Positions 37,601 to 48,766 of a DNA stretch of 64,000 nucleotides are shown piece by piece (the first letter of the stretch is position 1; every line of letters starts with the position of its first letter). Below the pieces are notes generated by a model, which was not told the DNA's origin, did not search any database, and saw only the letters and a program-made list of their open reading frames with translations. Position numbers and translations under genes: made by a program. Source of the DNA: Hirudinaria manillensis (taxonomy: Eukaryota; Annelida; Clitellata; Hirudinida; Hirudinidae); contig CM067533.1 in NCBI GenBank assembly GCA_034509925.1, positions 6,258,035 to 6,322,034 on the forward strand, given 5' to 3'.

Positions 37601-40600
37601 TGTTGATTCAGTTGTGGTCAAGGGTGTTGTTGTTGATTCTGTTGTTGATTCTGTAGTCGTTGGATTTGTTGTTGTTGATTCTGTTGTAGATTCAGTTGTG
37701 GTCAAGGGTGTAGTTGTTGAAATTGTTGTTGTGGATTCAGTGGTCGTTGGATTTGTTGTTGTGGATTCAGTTGTGGATTCAGTTGTGGTCAAGGGTGTAG
37801 TTGTTGATTCTGTAGTCGTTGGATTTGTTGTTGTTGATTCTGTTGTTGATTCAGTTGTGGTCAAGGGTGTAGTTGTTGATTCTGTAGTCGTTGGATTTGT
37901 TGTTGTTGATTCTGTTGTTGATTCAGTTGTGGTCAAGGGTGTTGTTGTTGATTCTGTTGTTGATTCTGTAGTCGTTGGATTTGTTGTTGTTGATTCTATT
38001 GTAGATTCAGTTGTGGTCAAGGGTGTAGTTGTTGAAATTGTTGTTGTGGATTCAGTGGTCGTTGGATTTGTTGTTGTGGATTCAGTTGTGGATTCAGTTG
38101 TGGTCAAGGGTATAGTTGTTGATTCGGTTGTCGTTGGATTTGTTGTTGTTGATTCTGTTGTTGATTCAGTTGTGGTCAAGGGTGTTGTTGTTGATTCTGT
38201 TGTGGATTCGGTGGTTGTTGGAATTGTTGTTGTTGATTCTGTTGTAGATTCAGTTGTGGTCAAGGGTGTAGTTGTTGAAATTGTTGTTGTGGATTCAGTG
38301 GTCGTTGGATTTGTTGTCGTGGATTCAGTCGTCGTCAAGGGTGTTGTTGTTGATTCTGTTGTGGATTCAGTTGTGGTCAAGGGTGTAGTTGTTGAAATTG
38401 TTGTTGTGGATTCAGTTGTGGTCAAGGGTGTTGTTGTTGATTCTGTTGTGGATTCGGTGGTCGTTGGAATTGTTGTTGTTGATTCTGTTGTAGATTCAGT
38501 TGTGGTCAAGGGTGTAGTTGTTGAAATTGTTGTTGTGGTCAAGGGTGTTGTTGTTGAAATTGTTGTTGTGGATTCAGTGGTCGTTGGATTTGTTGTTGTG
38601 GATTCAGTCGTCGTCAAGGGTGTAGTTGTTGAAATTGTTGTTGTGGATTCAGTTGTGGTCAAGGGTGTTGTTGTTGATTCTGTTGTGGATTCGGTGGTCG
38701 TTGGAATTGTTGTTGTTGATTCTGTTGTAGATTCAGTTGTGGTCAAGGGTGTAGTTGTTGAAATTGTTGTTGTGGATTCAGTTGTGGTCAAGGGTGTAGT
38801 TGTTGAAATTGTTGTTGTGGATTCAGTGGTCGTTGGATTTGTTGTTGTGGATTCAGTCGTCGTCAAGGGTGTAGTTGTTGATTCAGTTGTGGTCAAGGGT
38901 GTTGTTGTTGATTCTGATGTAGATTCAGTTGTGGTCAAGGGTGTAGTTGTTGATTCTGTTGTCGTTGGATTTGTTGTTGTTGATTCTGTTGTTGATTCAG
39001 TTGTGGTCAAGGGTGTAGTTGTTGATTCTGTTGTCGTTGGATTTGTTGTTGTTGATTCTGTTGTTGATTCAGTTGTGGTCAAGGGTGTAGTTGTTGAAAT
39101 TGTTGTGGTGGATTCTGTTGTGGATTCAGTTGTGGTCAAGGGTGTAGTTGTTGATTCTGTAGTCGTTGGAATTGTTGTTGTTGATTCTGTTGTTGATTCA
39201 GTTGTTGTCAACGGTGAAGTCGTCGAAATTGTTGTTGTGGACTCAGTGGTCGTTGGATTTGTTGTTGTAGATTCAGTTGTTGGTTCAGTTGTGGTGAAGG
39301 GTGTAGTTGTTGATTCTGTTGTGGATTCAGTCGTCGTTGAAATTGTTGTTGATTCAGTTGTTGTCGATTCCGTTGTTGTAGATTCTGTGTTCGTTGGAAC
39401 TGTGATGATAGATTTAAGATTTATTATTGTGTGTTTATTTGTTGTCATGATTTATCCTATTTGATCATTATTGTTTTGGTTTTTTTGTTTAATTGCTTTT
39501 AAGTTTGATTCACCTTTGCTTACAGTTTACTGTTTTATGTTATACACTCAAGTCTTGCTACTATGCCATCCATGCAAAAGTGGCATTGAAAGTGGCATAG
39601 TTTGTAAGAGTGGTCTTGTTTTATCATATAAAAACGGCTTTATTTTCTCAAGTCACCTATCAGCTCAGTCTAAAGCTCTCGTAATCGTTGGCTGCCGCAT
39701 CTCCTTTCGGCAGATCTCGTTGTTTAGCGGATCGCACTCTTGCATTACACCAGACTTGCGACCATCTCTTCAGCTTCACTCTACACTGTCTTGAACGTGA
39801 TGTCGTGGCTCTTATCGAAATTGTTTAACCAGCCGTTCGCTTGCGTTTCTGAGCTGACATATATTTTCTATATTAAATTTATACATTTATTATATATATT
39901 TCTATATTCTATACAGCCACATGGTCGTTATCTAAATTTTTCCTCTTTTTCGTGGTTAACAATTCTGCGATAATTACTGGTTATGTTTCACACTTAAATA
40001 TTTAATTTTGTTATAATTATCTGTGTGTTTTTATATGTATATCATAAATTCCCTTTAAGTTTTAAACTAATATTTATTATATCTTTTTAACGCTACCGAT
40101 GCAGATACTTTGAATTTTTTTATTAATTTATTTTATAAAGGTACAAGATAAAATAAAACAATATCTGTTCATGGTTAACAAAGGAATGAATTTAATAATC
40201 TACCTAATAATCGATTAACTAATTGCGTCTAATGATTTAACTATTAAGTTGTACGACTTTCGAATACTTTCTGGTGTTGAAGATTCACTTTCTTATTCAA
40301 TGTTGTGATGGATATGCATGAAGTTAGAAATACGTTTTCTACAGTTTAAAATATTTCACAAACATCAAATTTGTTTCGGAAAAGTACTAAAATGTTCGAA
40401 CATAATTCATAATTGTTGGTTACTGATGGCAACCATGTATTACTCATGCATAACGTGCCGGCAAAACATCAACATCATCACATGGTTTTGCCACATTGGA
40501 AAGAGGTTAATGAAGATTTTGGATATAATGGTACGTTAAAGAGGGGAAATGATTATAATCATTGGTCATTGCTTTGTCGCATTTTTGTATTGCAATGATT

Positions 40601-42562
40601 AACAATTCATCCGTTTTTTGAAATTAAATAAACTTGATACTTTGGCTTTTTTTCTTTTTACGATATTTGGAAGAAAATGTTTTGCTCTAAAAAGTTTTTA
40701 ATTCCATCTTTTTGTTAATTTTCAGGTCATAATCATAGGAATGTCAAGTGGACACAAATGAAGGTTTTGGACATCATCTGTTTTTCTCATTTAAGTTTTT
40801 AATTCCATCTTTTTGTTAATTTTCAGGTCATAATCATAGGAATGTCAAGTGGACACAAATGAAGGTTTTGGACATCATCTGTTTTTCTCATTTAAGTTTT
40901 TAATTCCATCTTTTTGTTAATTTTCAGGTCATAATCATAGGAATGTCAAGTGGACACAAATGAAGGTTTTGGACATCATCTGTTTTTCTCATTTAATATT
41001 CGAACTTAACACAGCAGAAACTTCTCCTGATATCGGTTCTGTGTATTTCGAAGGCAAAGTCTCAAAGTAGAGATAGGTTACTCGGTACTTGTACTCTAGT
41101 ACCGATTTTAGGTACTTGTACTTTTACTGAGTATTTGAACTTGTATTTGGACTTCTGGTACCTCTTTTCAAGTCATTAAAAAGCAAGTCAATTTGATCAA
41201 AAACCAAAGGATGCGCCTTTCATTAAAATTGCATAAATTACGCAATTGAGCAAATTTTAGCTTAGCAGTAATTGTATGGCCACTTTCTATTTTAGTCTTA
41301 ATTCATCTTGTTAAAAATGTAGTCAAGGGATCAAACATAAATTTACCATCGAGAAGGTTATATAATAAGGGTTAAAATTCAAAACTTCCTGTTTTTTAAA
41401 CACATTTTCATTATATTGGCACAATTCTGATTGGAAAGCTGCGGGAATAGTGTCCACTGAAAAGAAAATCACTTGAAAATAGATATCTGCGAAGTACTTG
41501 ACTTTAGTACTTGTTCTTGTCTTATCGGTACTTGTACTTGTAATTATACTCGTACTTGGGTCTCAAGTGCTTGCACTGGTACATGTACTTTGTCCTCCGA
41601 TACTTGTTCCCATCTCTATCTTAAAGCCTCACACCGATGAGTGAGGAATTTGGATCTGATGGCCTCAAACCGGTCGACCAATTGAGTAGAGATCGAGAGT
41701 TATTAATTCTTGACGAAAATTCATGTCACAAAACCAAAGAATTGGTGCCGCAGATTTGCGATAAAAAAAACTGTGGTAAGCCACCTTCATTGTAAAGAAC
41801 GTTAAGAAAATTGGAACCTGGATTTCATTTGCTTTGAAAGAAAAATCAGGGCTCCACTATCAGTGCTAACTCAGCATGATCACAAAGAACGCTTTATTTG
41901 CCACACTGGAGGTGAAAATGATTTCTTTAATGTACCTCGTGTCTGTTGCAACGCAAGATTCATCGCAAAATTAATAAATTTACTTTGAACCTAACACTAA
42001 CAATTCGGTCTCAATGTGAAATAATTAATTAATAATAATAATTGTTGACGTTTTTTTGTCGTTATTATTCTTTCATGGATCAGTGCTTCCAGAATTGGCA
42101 TCATGGTCGAATCCATTTATATTTTCAAACGACTAACAACTCACAAAATTAATTACAGCCGTTAACATAATTAACGAATAAAGAATAAAATAATCGATCT
42201 GAGCAAACAAGATTTATCATTATTCAATTACTAAATCCATCAAAAGATTTTAGCATGAGACAAAAAAGAAACAGAGTAGCCATGTAATTTACGATCATTA
42301 AAAAATCAATTTTATTTCCAGTAAAAAATACTGAATTGAACTTATTGCCAGTAACAAATTCTCAACTCTATTCGTCGACTTTATATTCGTCAAAAATGCA
42401 ATTTTTTTAAAATAATTAACTTCCTCAAACATTTCTTCAAATTAAAATTTTGCAACTAAAAGAAAAACTACTGTAAAATCAATTGAAACTTAAAGAAAAA
42501 AACTCACCACAATTGTTCATGACGAGGATGAACAAGAGTAGGCGGAATAATCGAAACTTCAT
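21557..42562 (-). CDS. MUC4-like transmembrane mucin, copy 1 (repeat exon disrupted)
   Basis: Twenty-six exons encode a cell-surface mucin of roughly 5,000 residues if the frame breaks are ignored. Order: signal peptide, Thr/Ser/Pro repeats, NIDO, AMOP, VWD, EGF-like modules, Ser/Thr stalk, transmembrane helix, short tail. This is the architecture of vertebrate MUC4. Proteins of this plan form glycosylated surface coats and are commonly cleaved in VWD. The start ATG at 42562 follows a TATA box by about 50 bases and opens a clean signal peptide. Exon 1 splices in phase 1 to the repeat exon. In that exon a TAA at 37064-37066 and frameshifts near 36640 and 35498 break the frame, so as sequenced the product would end at about 800 residues. 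The intact domain exons argue for recent inactivation or repeat assembly error. The paralog at 48767 onward is open. Confidence 0.85.
22764..24482 (-). other. Mucin copy 1 exons 15-21: EGF-like modules
   Basis: Exons: 24348-24482, 24158-24283, 23951-24046, 23648-23788, 23195-23446, 22959-23114, 22764-22877, all phase 1-1. Calcium-binding EGF signatures DVDEC, DIDEC (three times) and DINDC are followed by a Cys pattern ending CxCxxG(Y/F). Non-calcium EGF modules are [16 protein letters not shown] and PPCQNGGLCSNG. Eight EGF-like units in all. The donor of exon 15 is GC (GAAG|GCAAGT), required to keep phase 1 and shared with copy 2. Confidence 0.92.
24570..26324 (-). other. Mucin copy 1 exons 9-14: rest of VWD and cysteine-rich linker
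   Basis: Exons: 26175-26324, 25901-26098, 25555-25833, 25257-25479, 24842-25008, 24570-24779. The VWD core continues with [20 protein letters not shown] and [13 protein letters not shown] (the Trp codon is split across the exon 10/11 junction). It closes with [24 protein letters not shown] and a Cys cluster ([10 protein letters not shown]). Exon 12 is a beta-rich, N-glycosylation-rich segment ([13 protein letters not shown]). Exons 13-14 carry EGF-like or irregular Cys-rich modules ([23 protein letters not shown]). Confidence 0.85.
26392..28486 (-). other. Mucin copy 1 exons 3-8: NIDO, AMOP and start of VWD
   Basis: Exons: 28347-28486, 27903-28256, 27503-27754, 27043-27291 (or to 27305), 26705-26975, 26392-26634. 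NIDO (nidogen-like) runs over exons 3-5: [35 protein letters not shown], ending near NNLRSN. AMOP runs over exons 6-7: [24 protein letters not shown], then [32 protein letters not shown] and CWGYRPP, the usual end of AMOP. A tract [13 protein letters not shown] lies inside it. VWD starts in exon 8 with [23 protein letters not shown] is the autocleavage motif of MUC2, MUC5AC and MUC4. Keeping the exon 5 to 6 junction in frame needs the CAG|TGG acceptor at 27292. Confidence 0.88.
28590..39399 (-). other. Mucin copy 1 exon 2: 10.8-kb Thr/Ser/Pro repeat exon
   Basis: This exon is the O-glycosylation domain. From the N-terminus, 37067-39399 is built of TTTESTTESTTTNPTTTES and ISTTTPL modules. Then 30300-37060 consists mostly of a 39-bp unit encoding [13 protein letters not shown]-type repeats. 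A non-repetitive Ser/Thr/Pro linker follows at about 29950-30300 (contains PPWTPGWIPSTSTES and one GCITT cysteine). The C-terminal block at about 28860-29950 has TTVPTTTES repeats. It ends TTTRYQG at the donor CAAG|GTATATT. Breaks: TAA at 37064-37066 where the repeat expects GAA, a 4-bp loss near 36640 and a 1-bp loss near 35498. The coding strand is almost entirely A and C. Confidence 0.88.
30300..37060 (-). repeat. 39-bp (13-residue) coding tandem array of mucin copy 1
   Basis: The basic unit is 39 bp, [13 protein letters not shown] with I/V/F/P, T/S and S/T variants, in higher-order blocks that include PLTTTES insertions. It runs for nearly 7 kb with only two indels that are not multiples of three. 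Confidence 0.9.
40694..40996. repeat. Perfect tandem repeat, 3 x 101 bp
   Basis: Three copies of a 101-bp unit, identical as far as I can read, starting at about 40694, 40795 and 40896. Each unit contains, on the plus strand, TTTTTGTTAATTTTCAGGTC, a good-looking 3' splice site, followed by an open stretch reading HNHRNVKWTQMK. Confidence 0.92.
41068..41618. mobile_element. hAT-like MITE with 8-bp target duplication
   Basis: A 551-bp element with terminal inverted repeats TAGAGATAGG (left) and TAGAGATGGG (right, read inward). It is flanked by TCTCAAAG (41060-41067) and TCTTAAAG (41619-41626), an 8-bp duplication with one mismatch. Both ends are rich in GTACTTGTACTT motifs, which are frequent subterminal repeats of non-autonomous hAT elements. 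It has no transposase frame. Confidence 0.72.
42508..42562 (-). other. Mucin copy 1 exon 1: signal peptide
   Basis: The exon encodes MKFRLFRLLLFILVMNNC: a basic n-region, a Leu/Ile/Val core and a small polar end. It finishes in phase 1 at a consensus donor (TGTG|GTGAGTTT). Joined to the acceptor ATCACAG at 39400 it reads on as [12 protein letters not shown], directly into the repeat domain. Cleavage is likely around the Cys or just after it. Confidence 0.85.
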
Positions 42563-42609
42563 TTTCTTGGAGTCGAAAAAAATCGTAAAAATAATTGCGA
42601 ATAATTAAA

Positions 42610-42617
42610 TATTTATA
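42610..42617 (-). promoter_or_regulatory. TATA box of mucin copy 1
   Basis: TATAAATA on the minus strand lies about 50 bases upstream of the signal-peptide ATG. No other start codon intervenes. Confidence 0.55.
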
Positions 42618-42619
42618 GA

Positions 42620-45600
42620 AAATTGATGTCTCAAAACTGCTCGAAAACCTTACGAAACGTAGGCACTTCTCTTCAGTGCAACTCTTTTTAATTCAAGCGA
42701 GCTTTAGTAACTCAGGAGGGACGATGCACGATTGGCGATGACATATTTCGCGATGACAAAATGATATATGCCACCGACAAATTTTGCGGTCGATGATTTG
42801 CAATTTAAATAGTTATAAATCGGCAAATCGGCAATAAGCTCTGTATTTTTAATTCTTGTAAACTTTTTAATTATAATTGCAAAAGTCGTTTAATTTCGTA
42901 AAAGGCAGCGATTCCAATTTGAAAGTGTAAGCAACCATGCGTGACAGCATACACCCATAATTTTTATCGGTTCTAGTTTTGTTTACTTGTCCAAAAGTAA
43001 CCGAGATATTTTTCTACTTTGCGATATTTATGCAGAGCTTTGTAAAGCTCAAATGATAGAATTCGAATCACAAAGAAGCTTAAGCGCAAATTAATTAATT
43101 TAGAACACAGATAATAATTGACTAAATAAGTTATTAATAATAGTAATAAGTTGGGGGTTCATGAAAGTGTTTGTTGACAAAAACCGAAGCAAGTTGCTTC
43201 AAGCTATTGCAACGGAAGCAGAAGCAATAATTTATAGCGGAAATAATAAAATTAGACGCTCACAAAGTAAGCTCCGAAAATGTAGCTTGCGATACTTTTA
43301 CTTTTAGATTCATTTGTGTGGAATTCTGGAGAAGTGATATACAGAAACCAATTCCTAGTTAGGGACCTTCGGTTCGAATGTTGGATAAGTTACAGGCAAT
43401 GAAACTCACAGCCATCTAGTCAGGTTTTGCCAGTTACTTAATCAGATATCTTAGGTTCCTGTCCAGAACATACCCTAACCCATGACTCTGGAATTCCTTG
43501 AAATTCATCTTGTGCCAGAAGCTTTTCCAGGCACCTATTTTTTTTGTAATAGATAAATACGAAATCAGTCAGTTTGTGTAACTCACGGAATCACGTCTCT
43601 TTAATAAAATATTTATAATTTGATAATTTATGATCTCTAGCGAATTTATTCGGTCCAATAATTCGGTCGAATTTAAAGGACCCAATATTCCAACTTTCAC
43701 ACCATTTATCAAAAATTTTTCTCAGAGTTTTGAATAACATTTTTCTTGCAAGTAACTTTTCCCAGTGATTATATTCGAGCAGATACCTTATTAAAATGAT
43801 AACACTTTTTATTATTATATCCAAGTGCAATACAAACTTTAAATTTTAAACTTTAGCGTATTAAAGCACTAAAACTACCCTAAAATTAATTTGTAAAAAT
43901 TGAATAGAAAAATTCTTTATCGAATCGTCATTCCGGAGCGTTTCTTCAGAAAAAAAAACCCACTTCCTGAAACTCAAGTTAACCTGACTGCGTCTCTAAA
44001 GATCATCGTCCGTAGAGACGGGAGGCTTTAGTTAACTTTTTGTCCTAAAACTTTGAGATTTCCTTAGCGCTAAAGATTTCCTTTCCAAAATTCCATTCTG
44101 GTTTCTCAAATCTATTTTCTTTCACCCTTTCTCGTAGCATCTCTGGCAGCCTCAAATACCCAGATCCATGATCTATGAGCATTACCTTAATGCGTTTCTT
44201 TTTTAATGAAGTCATTTTATCTTAATTAACCTAGCCTCAGATTAAATTTTGTATCACATATATTTTAGAAGACATATTTCTCTCAGACGAATGCTGTTCT
44301 TGATGCGACATCTTTATTCGATATATTATTATTATATCGTATTAGAATATTTCTTATACCAACGATTAATATTATTCGTTTTCATTAAAAATTCTCTTTC
44401 GGTTTTTCGAAAATATAAAAAAAAAACATTTATTTATTTGTTAGAACGAAAGAACAGTAAGAAGGCGTATTAGTGCAATGGCATGTTGAAAACATACTTG
44501 TTTAAAAATAGATCAGTTCGACTGGCGAATGAACAATGCCGCGACATATCCTTTCAAGGTGTCAATAATTTATCGTCCTTTTGAATGAATACTCAAATTG
44601 GTCGATCGGAGAGAAACTTGTCCTAGAGCTCTAGCTATGCAAGAGAACATTAATACAATATTGCCGCTCATCTGACAAAAGAAATTGTGCTCGGGCGTTT
44701 GTTTAGACAGCTTTCTTTGTCATGCCTCAGGGCGTAGATCAATGAAAGACCAAATCTCGATCCTACCTCTAGTAAACAGTTTGATTCTTAACTCGCTATA
44801 TGAAAAGGCTTCTTCGTAAATGTCAGCAGTGTGAGGAGAATTGTCGGCTATTCGTAGGCTTACAATAATGTAACCTAGTTGCATGGATGCTGCGTAAATA
44901 ATCGAATGTAACACTTCTGACGAAAACCTGAGTTTAGAACTATTTAAAAGTTTAAAATTATCTAAATATGGGAAAATTAAAAGTTATAATAGAAATAAAT
45001 TTAATAGTTATAAATATATATATATAATAGTTATAAAAGAAATATAATGGAAATGGAAGTCTACTTGAGCTTACCACACTGAACTAGTGCAATCATAATA
45101 ATTCAATTTTAACTGATTATTAAACCGGTTTGTTAAAAATTTGTGATATATTTTTTTTTGTTCGATGATTATGAAAGTAGAAAGGAGGCGCAGTTTTAAA
45201 ATTGTCAGCAATTTTGCTTCTGACGAACTTCTTACGAACTTTTACCTGAGATTTAAGATTATTCACATTTTACGGACACAAAAAAAAATCAAGATCGAAA
45301 GAGTTAAATTTGGAATAAAAAATCCTCTAACTTTTGAATTTAGTTAAGTACGGGAAATGATGTCCATGAAAAACCGGTACTTTATTTGGGGATTAAGTCG
45401 AGTGAAATTTTTAAGAACTTTTTAAGCCCATAAGTTTGAATAATCTCAAAATGACTGCATGGCTGGTTATTTATCAATATTAATTTGATTTCGCGGCGTG
45501 ACTAGGGTTTTATTGAACATTATCAATGGCATGGTCACGACATGACATTATAAATGACATAGTCAAGGTATGAAAATTATTCAAAGTGGTATTGGAAAGC

Positions 45601-48015
45601 AAATTTTTTTATGTGTCACATTTTTATCCTAAAGGTTTCATGTCGTAGAGAGTGGATACATTTAAATATTTGAGTTGCAATGTCTAGGATCAACTCATTA
45701 ATTAAAGACTTTATGCTCTTTACGAGTAGGTAAATTAAAATTATTAACTTCCATTATTTAGGATTAATCCAATCAAATATAGCAACTTTTATTATCTTAA
45801 AAACATCTTTCTCAAAGGAATCGTTAAATCACTTTGGAGTGAACTTGTAATAAATTTAATTTACGGCCTCAACGAACAATAAAAGGCTTTCATTGTTCGA
45901 TGCGGTTAACAGAATGGTGATTTAGTTAAATTTCCCAAGCTTATTTGATGGCATTTTTAGAAGCTCGCCTCACCTGAATGTTTTCTTAAGAAATCTGTGA
46001 TATGTGATCTATAGTAAGTCTAAGAATATGAAACGAGAAGATCAAGTCGTTTACTACCTCAGCGTTTATAAGAGTGTGGCAAAGCCTTGCATTGGCAAGG
46101 TCTATCCGAAAGGGTTATGGAATATGGCAGGTTTCACGATGCTCGATGAGATTTTTTAAGTTGACCGAGGGTTCAGGTGACAGACCGGTTTCTATGTTGT
46201 TTTTGGAATGCTTAATCTTCTCTTTCTTTTTCGACATTCCACGAGGCATTTTTAATCGATCCCAGCTATCCGTGATGGGTGTTGGAAAGTGGTAAAAAAA
46301 CTGATTGAAGGCCCTTATTCGGGATATGACGGTCACCTCGTTTAGAGCGTCAGTCAGCGTTTTTGTTATTTGAGACATCATCGTCTGTTACGGCTGAGCG
46401 ATTAGGAGAGCTAAGACGAGAAATTGAGAAAAAAGACGGTAGATATGAATTTTGGAGGAGTAAAATGTAAAGGTGAATTTGAGATGTTAAAACTCGCGAC
46501 ATTACGACGAAGTATAAAAGGACGTAAGCATATAAAAGCATTTAACACCTTTTTGCAAATAACTCAAATTAAGATACGTTTAAATGCCAAGTAATTATTA
46601 ATTGCGATGTACTCTAAGTTAACTTTGTCTAAATAATTATATAACTAATAATCTGAATAACTCTCTAAATATTTCTCTAAAAGCTCAACTATAAAAACCT
46701 TCTTCAATGTCACAAACGCGGAGAAATAACAGCTTCCAAAATAATAGAGGAAATGAGGATCACCGAAGTGCAAAGTACCTTCCTTTCTTTGTATTGAAGC
46801 ATTGAAATAGTTTTTATTACCACGCTTCACGTTTATTCACATATTTCACTCAAAAGAATACATTCCTGCACGACGGAACGATAAAGCATGCAGTATTCGC
46901 AAACCATACAACCATAGAAGCAACTCCAATGTGGTTAGTTGATATGAAGATGACGCTTTATAAGCGAGATTTATAAATGAAGCAGCAGTAAAAATATCAA
47001 AAATCGATGCTCCAGCTACATATCAAGATTGAGCAATTCCAGTGGAAATTTGGATATGTTATTTGATACAGAAATTGCAGTTGATTCGTAAATTTATTTT
47101 ATATTCTAACGATGATTTATGGATGTAGGTTCTAAAATACATTTTAGTAACAAAAATCTATTTTTTTGTCATATCTTTAAATTTCCTGGAATGAAAGGCG
47201 ATAATAAGGATTTTAAAATATTTTATTTATTCAAAAAAGTGTCAATATGATTTGCATTGACCTTAGAATTTCTTCTTCCTTGGTGGGTCTCATTGTCACA
47301 ATAGACAATAAACTTGATGAAAAATAAAAAAATTGTGTTCTTTACTTAAAAAGTAAAATAATATATGAAATTAGGCAACACTAATGAAATTGAAAGAGGT
47401 GTTCAGTTATTTTAATAAATCAAAATCGTAACATATAAAGGTGGGCGGTGAGGTTCGCTCACCCCTGTGCCGGATATCTCGAGATGTTGATATAAGACTA
47501 ATTCCTTGTTCCATTCTATCCTTATATGCTTATCCCGGTGTTGCAGTAAAACTGGGAACGACTGGTTTAGATAGACTTGCCTCGTCCAAATAATGTAGTC
47601 ATTCAAAGGACCTTTATTCAATAACCAACAAGCCGCCGACCGGTCCACCCAAGGAGGGCATGTGACAGGGTGAGGTATTTTGAGGGACTGGGGTGGGGGT
47701 GGAAATAAAAAAATTAAAAAAGATTGAATGTTTATACTATAATGAGTTTTAAAGTTGAAATATAGCGATGTTTTTAGCGCTTACGGTTCAACCAAATTAA
47801 TAAATTGTATAAGAATTTGAATAAGCCGATAGTCTTTGAATAGTAGACACAATCTAAAGTTAGATCTTTGATTCTAGTCCTAGGAAAAATATCATCTGTT
47901 AGATATGTTATTGTATATCAGATGTATATTATATTATATCCACCTATCTGTTAATACTTAGCTCTTGTTACAGGAATTTTTAATATACTATTTTTTAAAA
48001 TATACTGTAAGTTAA
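42620..48015. other. Spacer between the two mucin genes, no gene recognised
   Basis: Open frames of 60-88 codons at 43591-43830, 44720-44914, 46115-46381 and 47412-47648 (all minus) have no recognisable family or splice partners. An imperfect inverted repeat at about 43975-44042 has 8-bp perfect arms CGTCTCTA/TAGAGACG and outer GTTAAC arms. Confidence 0.5.
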
Positions 48016-48766
48016 TTATATTAGCCAGAAGTTATTTACAATCACCGTTCTACAAATAAACTGAAATTCTTATTAGCCTGTGATCCATAGCCTTGGGGTG
48101 TAAGGTAACAGAAACCCTTTTCAGGGTCACGCTAGTTTTGGTGCGTGAGAGCTCGATAATATTCTATAAACATATAGGCAGCTCACAAGGACTTGACTAA
48201 CTCTGATTATATTTAACTTAGAATTCCTTAATACTCCTGAATATTTTGCTTTGTTAACGTCTATAGTATGTGCGGATCTTTCCAGATGAATTCATTTTTC
48301 TAGCATGTTATTTGATCCAAGTCTAGCTAGTTGCTAACATATCTAAACACGTTTTCGTCATTCTTAAATGTCATGAAGACACGAAAATTGGCAACCCACC
48401 CAGCAATGACTTTCATCGATCAGCTTCAAAGCAGTTGCAAAAAATAAATAACAAAAAAAAACAATTTAAAGTAAATTTTAGGTCAAATCAACGCTTTGTC
48501 ATGTTAATAAAAAATTATCCAATGAATAAATTAAAACCAAAATCAGTGCTATTAATAAAATAAAAATAAGGCCACTTCAAATGTGTAAATAAGCACCTCA
48601 AATAAGATTAAGTCCATCCTTATATTAAATAAATATTACCACTAAGATGAGAGGTCACTTTTGATTCATTAACCGATCAAGTATTAGTTTATTATCCATA
48701 CAATTATTATACTTATTGCATTCAAGATTAAGCCATTCTCCATCTAAAATCATTTTCACTATGATG
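48016..48766. repeat. 3' flank of mucin copy 2, counterpart of 20769-21556
   Basis: Intermittent match to the 3' flank of copy 1, beginning at the shared ATTAGCCAGAAGTTATTTAC. Divergence is visibly higher here than in the exons around 51550-57780. Confidence 0.7.

Larger units (their letters stand above)
39400..42507 (-). other. Mucin copy 1 intron 1 (3.1 kb)
   Basis: GT-AG intron between the signal exon and the repeat exon. It contains a 3 x 101-bp tandem repeat (40694-40996) and a hAT-like MITE (41068-41618). Short open frames on the plus strand at 39471-39794 and 40318-40598 match nothing I know. Confidence 0.75.

Noticed and set aside
28600-39400. Regular short repeats as a possible CRISPR array
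   Set aside because: The repeats are contiguous, coding and have no unique spacers. The context is a spliced animal gene.
39471-40598. Plus-strand ORFs in mucin intron 1 (107, 77, 73 and 61 codons)
   Set aside because: They match no family I know and lie in an intron with mobile and tandem repeats. They are kept only as part of the intron description.
42508-42562. Signal-peptide exon as a separate small gene
   Set aside because: Its phase 1 consensus donor fits the phase 1 acceptor of the repeat exon at 39399, and no other acceptor in between opens a frame.
43365-43380. GGTTCGAATG as a tRNA B-box
   Set aside because: It lacks the final TCC of the B-box and there is no A-box or cloverleaf at the right distance.
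43591-47648. Minus-strand ORFs of 60-88 codons at 43591-43830, 44720-44914, 46115-46381 and 47412-47648
   Set aside because: No recognisable domain, no splice partners and codon use like the AT-rich background. They could be remnants of mobile elements, but I cannot support that.
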